In this document: piece by piece, positions 7,241 to 10,157 of the stretch
Layout of the letters: the number at the start of each line of letters is the position of its first letter
Position numbering within the stretch: position 1 is the stretch's first letter
NCBI GenBank assembly: GCA_027061865.1
Contig: JAMOVZ010000110.1
Span: forward strand, 1 to 10,157
Direction: 5' to 3'
DNA length: 10,157 nucleotides
Source: Desulfobacterales bacterium
Lineage (GTDB): Bacteria > Desulfobacterota > DSM-4660 > Desulfatiglandales > Desulfatiglandaceae
Notes under the pieces: model-generated
What the model was told of the DNA's origin: nothing
What the model saw: the letters and a program-made list of their open reading frames with translations, nothing else
Databases searched by the model: none
Translations under genes and position numbers: made by a program

Positions 7241-9280
7241 ATGGAGTTTAAGACAGTCCTCACTGTATGCCCTTATTGTGGTTGCGGGTGTAATTTTTAT
7301 CTGGAGGTCCTGGATGGCAAGGTCATTGGCACCATTCCTTGTAAGACCAGCCCCGTCAACGAAGGAAAGCTGTGCATAAAGGGATGGAATGTACATGAGT
7401 TTATCCAGGATCCAGACCGCCTCACCATGCCCCTGATCAGGGAGAATGGCTCATTTAGGGAGGCCGGTTGGGACGAGGCACTTGACTTGGTGGCCTCCAA
7501 ACTGAAAAAAATCAAGGAGCAGCACGGGCCAGACAGCATCGGACTCTTTGCTTCGGCCAAGATCACAAACGAGGAGAACTATGTCATCCAGAAGTTTGCA
7601 AGGGCCGTAATCGGCACCAATAATGTGGACCATTGTGCCCGGCTCTGACATTCCTCCACCGTGGCAGGTCTTGCCACTGCCTTTGGAAGCGGGGCCATGA
7701 CCAATTCTGTGGACGAATTTGAGTTGAGCGACTGTATCTTCATTACAGGCTCTAATACCACATCCAGCCACCCGATTGTGGCCACCCGGATACTCCGTGC
7801 CAAAAAGAAAGGGGCAAAGATAATTGTTGCAGACCCAAGACGGGTGCACATTGCTGACCTTGCCGACTTGTATGTGAGTCACCGCCTTGGCACGGATGTG
7901 GCACTTTTAAACGGCATAATGTACGTGATTCTCGACAAGGGGTGGGAGAATAGGGCATTCATTGAAGAGAGGACCGAAGGTTTCGAGGAATTCGAAAAGG
8001 TCATAAAAGACTATCCGCCCGAAAAGGTGGCTGAGATTACGGGTGTGGCTGAAAAAGATATTGAGACCATTGCCCACTGGTATGCCACTGCAGAGAGGGG
8101 GTCAATAGCCTATTGCATGGGCATTACCCAGCATACCACTGGTGTTGACAATGTTAAGACCTTGGCAAATCTAGCCATGCTGACCGGCCACATAGGGAGG
8201 GAAGGCACAGGGGTCAATCCCTTGAGGGGCCAGAACAATGTTCAAGGTGCCTGTGATATGGGGGGGCTCCCAAATGTATATCCAGGTTATCAGCCTGTCA
8301 CCCAGTTTCAGATAAAGGAGAAGTTCGAGTCGGCTTGGGGAGCCCAACTCTCAGACAAGGTAGGGCTTACCATTCCTGAGATGACCTCGGGGCTCTTGGA
8401 AGGGAGTATGAAGGCCGTATACATCGTGGGTGAGAACCCTCTGTTGAGTGACCCTGACGCAAGCCATGTGGAAGAGGCCCTGAAACGGGCTGAGCTAGTG
8501 GTGGTCCAAGACATCTTTATGACTCCCACGGCAGAGTTGGCCCACGTGATCCTGCCCGCAGCATGTTTTGCCGAGAAGGACGGGACCGTCACCAACACAG
8601 AGCGGAGGGTGATGAGGACCAGAAAGGCCTTGGATCCACCTGGAGAGGCCAAGACCGACTGGGAGATAATAGCGGATCTCTCAAACAGGATGGGCTATCC
8701 AATGGATTATTCCTCTGCCGAAGAGATAATGAGAGAGATTGCCTCTCTTACCCCTTCTTATGGTGGCATTACTTATGAAAGGCTTGAGGGCGAAGGGCTT
8801 CAGTGGCCCTGTCCTACCAAAGACCACCCTGGCACTAGATTTTTGCACAAGGACCGTTTCGTCAGGGGAAAGGGATTGTTTCACGCAATAGAGTTCAAGC
8901 CTCCTGCAGAAAGCACTGATGATGAATTCCCTCTTTGGCTCACCACTGGAAGGCTCTATTTTCACTTTCATACGGGCACTATGACCAGGAAGAGCGGGGC
9001 CCTTACCGGTGAGATCGATGAGCAATATGTGGAGCTTAATCCAGAAGACGCCAGCCAATTGGGCATTTCAACAGGTGACGAGATTCTGTTGACTTCCAGA
9101 AGGGGGCAGATCAGGGCCAAGGCCCTGGTGACAGATAGAATGAAGAAAGGTGAAGTCTTTGCATCTTTCCACTTTGTGGAAAGCAATGCAAATATTTTGA
9201 CCAATCCAGCCTTTGATCCTATTGTGAAGATACCAGAGTACAAGGTTTGTGCGGTGAGGGTTGAAAAGGCCGCCTCATAA
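7241..9280 (+). CDS. fdhA: Formate dehydrogenase catalytic subunit, selenoprotein
   Basis: Molybdenum- or tungsten-bis-pterin formate dehydrogenase (formate to CO2 or the reverse), 679 residues with in-frame UGA 7646-7648 read as Sec136. The [4Fe-4S] motif is C10-x2-C13-x3-C17 and C45, followed by K47 as in E. coli FdhF. The active site reads CAR-L-Sec136-H137, matching the Sec140-His141 pair of FdhF. R329 lies in NPLRGQNNVQG, the motif holding the active-site Arg of FdhF. The C-terminal pterin-dinucleotide domain includes HTGTMTRKSG and ends with FDPIVKIPEYK. No twin-arginine signal and no extra N-terminal ferredoxin domain are present, so the protein should be cytoplasmic and needs a partner subunit. 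A GTG at 7226 is in frame, but ATG 7241 is preferred because a GGAAGGGA ribosome-binding site lies just before it. UGA-as-stop calling would split the gene into 140- and 539-residue pieces. Confidence 0.96.
7646..7677 (+). promoter_or_regulatory. Sec codon and SECIS hairpin of fdhA
   Basis: UGA at 7646-7648. Stem GTGGCA (7661-7666) pairs perfectly with TGCCAC (7672-7677) around loop GGTCT. The loop starts 18 nt after the UGA. The loop is identical to the GGUCU apical loop of the E. coli fdhF SECIS. Confidence 0.93.
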
Positions 9281-9293
9281 AGGAGCCATAAGC

Positions 9294-9803
9294 ATGGAGC
9301 AAGACAAGACTCTCATAAAGATATTTGAGTATGCCCTCAACCAAGAGGAGACGGGAAAAAGCTTTTTCGAGGCATCTATCCAAAGGATGGGGGTGGGCGC
9401 TGCTGTTGATGCCTTCAAGAGGCTTATAAAGGAGGAGGAATCTCATATCCGCTTTATAAGCCATATCCTTGAGGAATTGAAAAAGGGCGAAAAGTTGAGC
9501 ATCGAGGCAGTAAAGGACATGGTGCTTCCACCTACCAATTATTTTGATCAGCGGGCCAAGCAAGAGTTTTTGGAACAATGCATAGAAGGCTCAATGGTGC
9601 CTGACATTACGGTCTTTAACACCGCATGGCTGATTGAAAAGGATCTCAGCGATTTTTACAAAAGTATGGCTGACAAGACCACTGGAGATGCAAAAGAGGC
9701 CTTGCTGATGCTATCCAGGTGGGAGAAGGGCCATGAGCAATTCTTCAGGGAATACAGAGACAAGCTCCAAGAGGTCTATTCCAAAATGCCCTGGGGCGGC
9801 TAG
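9294..9803 (+). CDS. Rubrerythrin/ferritin-like diiron protein
   Basis: All-helical protein of 169 residues resembling the diiron domain of rubrerythrin. Candidate iron ligands appear in the usual spacing: E in the first helix (YALNQEETG), E and H in KEEESHIRF, E in LIEKDLSDFY, and E-x2-H in WEKGHEQFF near the C-terminus. No rubredoxin domain (paired CxxC) is present, so it is a stand-alone erythrin-type protein. Likely role: removal of peroxide or other oxidative stress defence, which would protect the oxygen-sensitive Sec and iron-sulfur enzymes encoded upstream; this is inferred from context. The start ATG 9294 is chosen because AAGGAG lies 8 nt upstream; an in-frame TTG at 9261 would overlap fdhA and lacks support. 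It lies 13 nt after fdhA and appears to be the last gene of the operon. Confidence 0.8.
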   Translation: MEQDKTLIKIFEYALNQEETGKSFFEASIQRMGVGAAVDAFKRLIKEEESHIRFISHILEELKKGEKLSIEAVKDMVLPPTNYFDQRAKQEFLEQCIEGSMVPDITVFNTAWLIEKDLSDFYKSMADKTTGDAKEALLMLSRWEKGHEQFFREYRDKLQEVYSKMPWGG

Positions 9804-10030
9804 GATACTCCTTTTATCTATCAGGCCTCGTGAATATTACCACTCCTACTACCGTTCCACAGAATAAAGTCTATTAGGGGTTTTCCCCTCCTGCACTTTG
9901 GGGTACAGCTTGTAGAATAGTGGCTCAGGGACTGATTTATGGGTGTAAGTAGTAGAGGCAGTTGCGAGCAGCCCGTCCGAGGTACCCAGGCCCTAAAAGG
10001 ATTTGCCCTCAAATAGCTGGAATAAGGAAA
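9804..10030 (+). other. Intergenic stretch, 227 nt, no gene recognised
   Basis: This is the first long gap in the window and probably ends the operon. A 5-bp hairpin AGGGG-TTTT-CCCCT lies at 9876-9889 but has no following T-tract. Two long-range complementary pairs are visible: CTACTAC (9846-9852) with GTAGTAG (9949-9955), and GGGTAC (9901-9906) with GTACCC (9982-9987). No convincing promoter, tRNA or known riboswitch was recognised. Confidence 0.5.
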
Positions 10031-10157
10031 ATGGGGGACAGATATAAAGTACTGCTCTTCAGGTGCGATGAATATGATCCGGGCAGGATAGGATCGATCC
10101 TCTGCCAGGGCATGGAGGCGCTTGGGGTCAAGCCCCGCGGCAATGTGCTTATAAAAC
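10031..10157 (+). CDS. DUF362 domain protein, N-terminal fragment
   Basis: The first 42 codons of a gene cut by the window end. The visible residues have the start of DUF362 proteins: VLLFRCDEYDPGRIGSIL, then GMEALGV and GNVLIK, which in the family leads into K-P-N. DUF362 proteins are common in anaerobes and often carry ferredoxin motifs further on, but their function is not established. The ATG at 10031 has AAGGA immediately upstream at a rather short spacing. It is separated from the operon by 227 nt and so may be transcribed independently. Confidence 0.65.
   Translation, partial: MGDRYKVLLFRCDEYDPGRIGSILCQGMEALGVKPRGNVLIK

Noticed and set aside
2456..7648. In-frame TGAs as pseudogene mutations or sequencing errors
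   Set aside because: All five are at conserved Cys/Sec sites, the frame and family similarity continue after each, and every one has a correctly placed hairpin.
9261..9263. TTG start for the rubrerythrin-like gene
   Set aside because: It lies within fdhA and has no ribosome-binding site. ATG 9294 has AAGGAG at ideal spacing.
9876..9889. AGGGG-TTTT-CCCCT hairpin as a Rho-independent terminator
   Set aside because: The stem is only 5 bp, there is no T-tract, and it lies 70 nt after the last gene.
1..10157. CRISPR arrays, insertion sequences, tRNA or rRNA genes
   Set aside because: No direct-repeat arrays, transposase motifs with terminal repeats, or RNA-gene consensus sequences were found by reading. 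The only large repetition is the paralogous hdrA/mvhD coding sequence.

Overview
The window holds one tightly packed, plus-strand gene cluster from an anaerobic bacterium that uses selenocysteine. It is most likely a sulfate-reducing or syntrophic member of the Desulfobacterota (former Deltaproteobacteria). This placement is an inference from gene content (HdrA-like flavoproteins paired with MvhD, a cytoplasmic-type Sec formate dehydrogenase, a rubrerythrin-like protein and a DUF362 protein), not from a marker gene.

Layout: (1) nt 1-2240, the 3' part of a large HdrA-like flavoprotein that fuses two HdrA units; (2) 2255-2674, mvhD copy 1 with one in-frame UGA; (3) 2699-4237, a short hdrA with one in-frame UGA; (4) 4259-5947, a second short hdrA; (5) 5953-6411, mvhD copy 2 with two in-frame UGAs; (6) 6431-7222, an FdhB/FrhB-like iron-sulfur protein; (7) 7241-9280, fdhA with one in-frame UGA; (8) 9294-9803, a rubrerythrin-like diiron protein; (9) a 227-nt gap; (10) from 10031, the start of a DUF362 protein cut by the window edge. 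Genes 1-8 are separated by only 5-24 nt, so they probably form one operon.

The main point is that four genes that look broken by UGA are intact selenoprotein genes. All five UGAs sit where the family has Cys (or the established Sec of formate dehydrogenase). Each is followed by a 6-8 bp hairpin whose apical loop begins 18-27 nt after the UGA and has a G in its first two positions, as expected for bacterial SECIS elements. One MvhD carries two Sec residues. Its neighbour has Cys at the first of these sites, and there the equivalent hairpin is disrupted.

Likely joint role: FdhA (formate/CO2) passes electrons through the FdhB-like protein and the [2Fe-2S] protein MvhD to FAD-containing HdrA subunits, as in flavin-based electron bifurcation or confurcation complexes. 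HdrA-MvhD modules occur twice, once with the two HdrA units fused and once split into two genes. HdrB and HdrC are not seen here, so the terminal acceptor cannot be read from this window.
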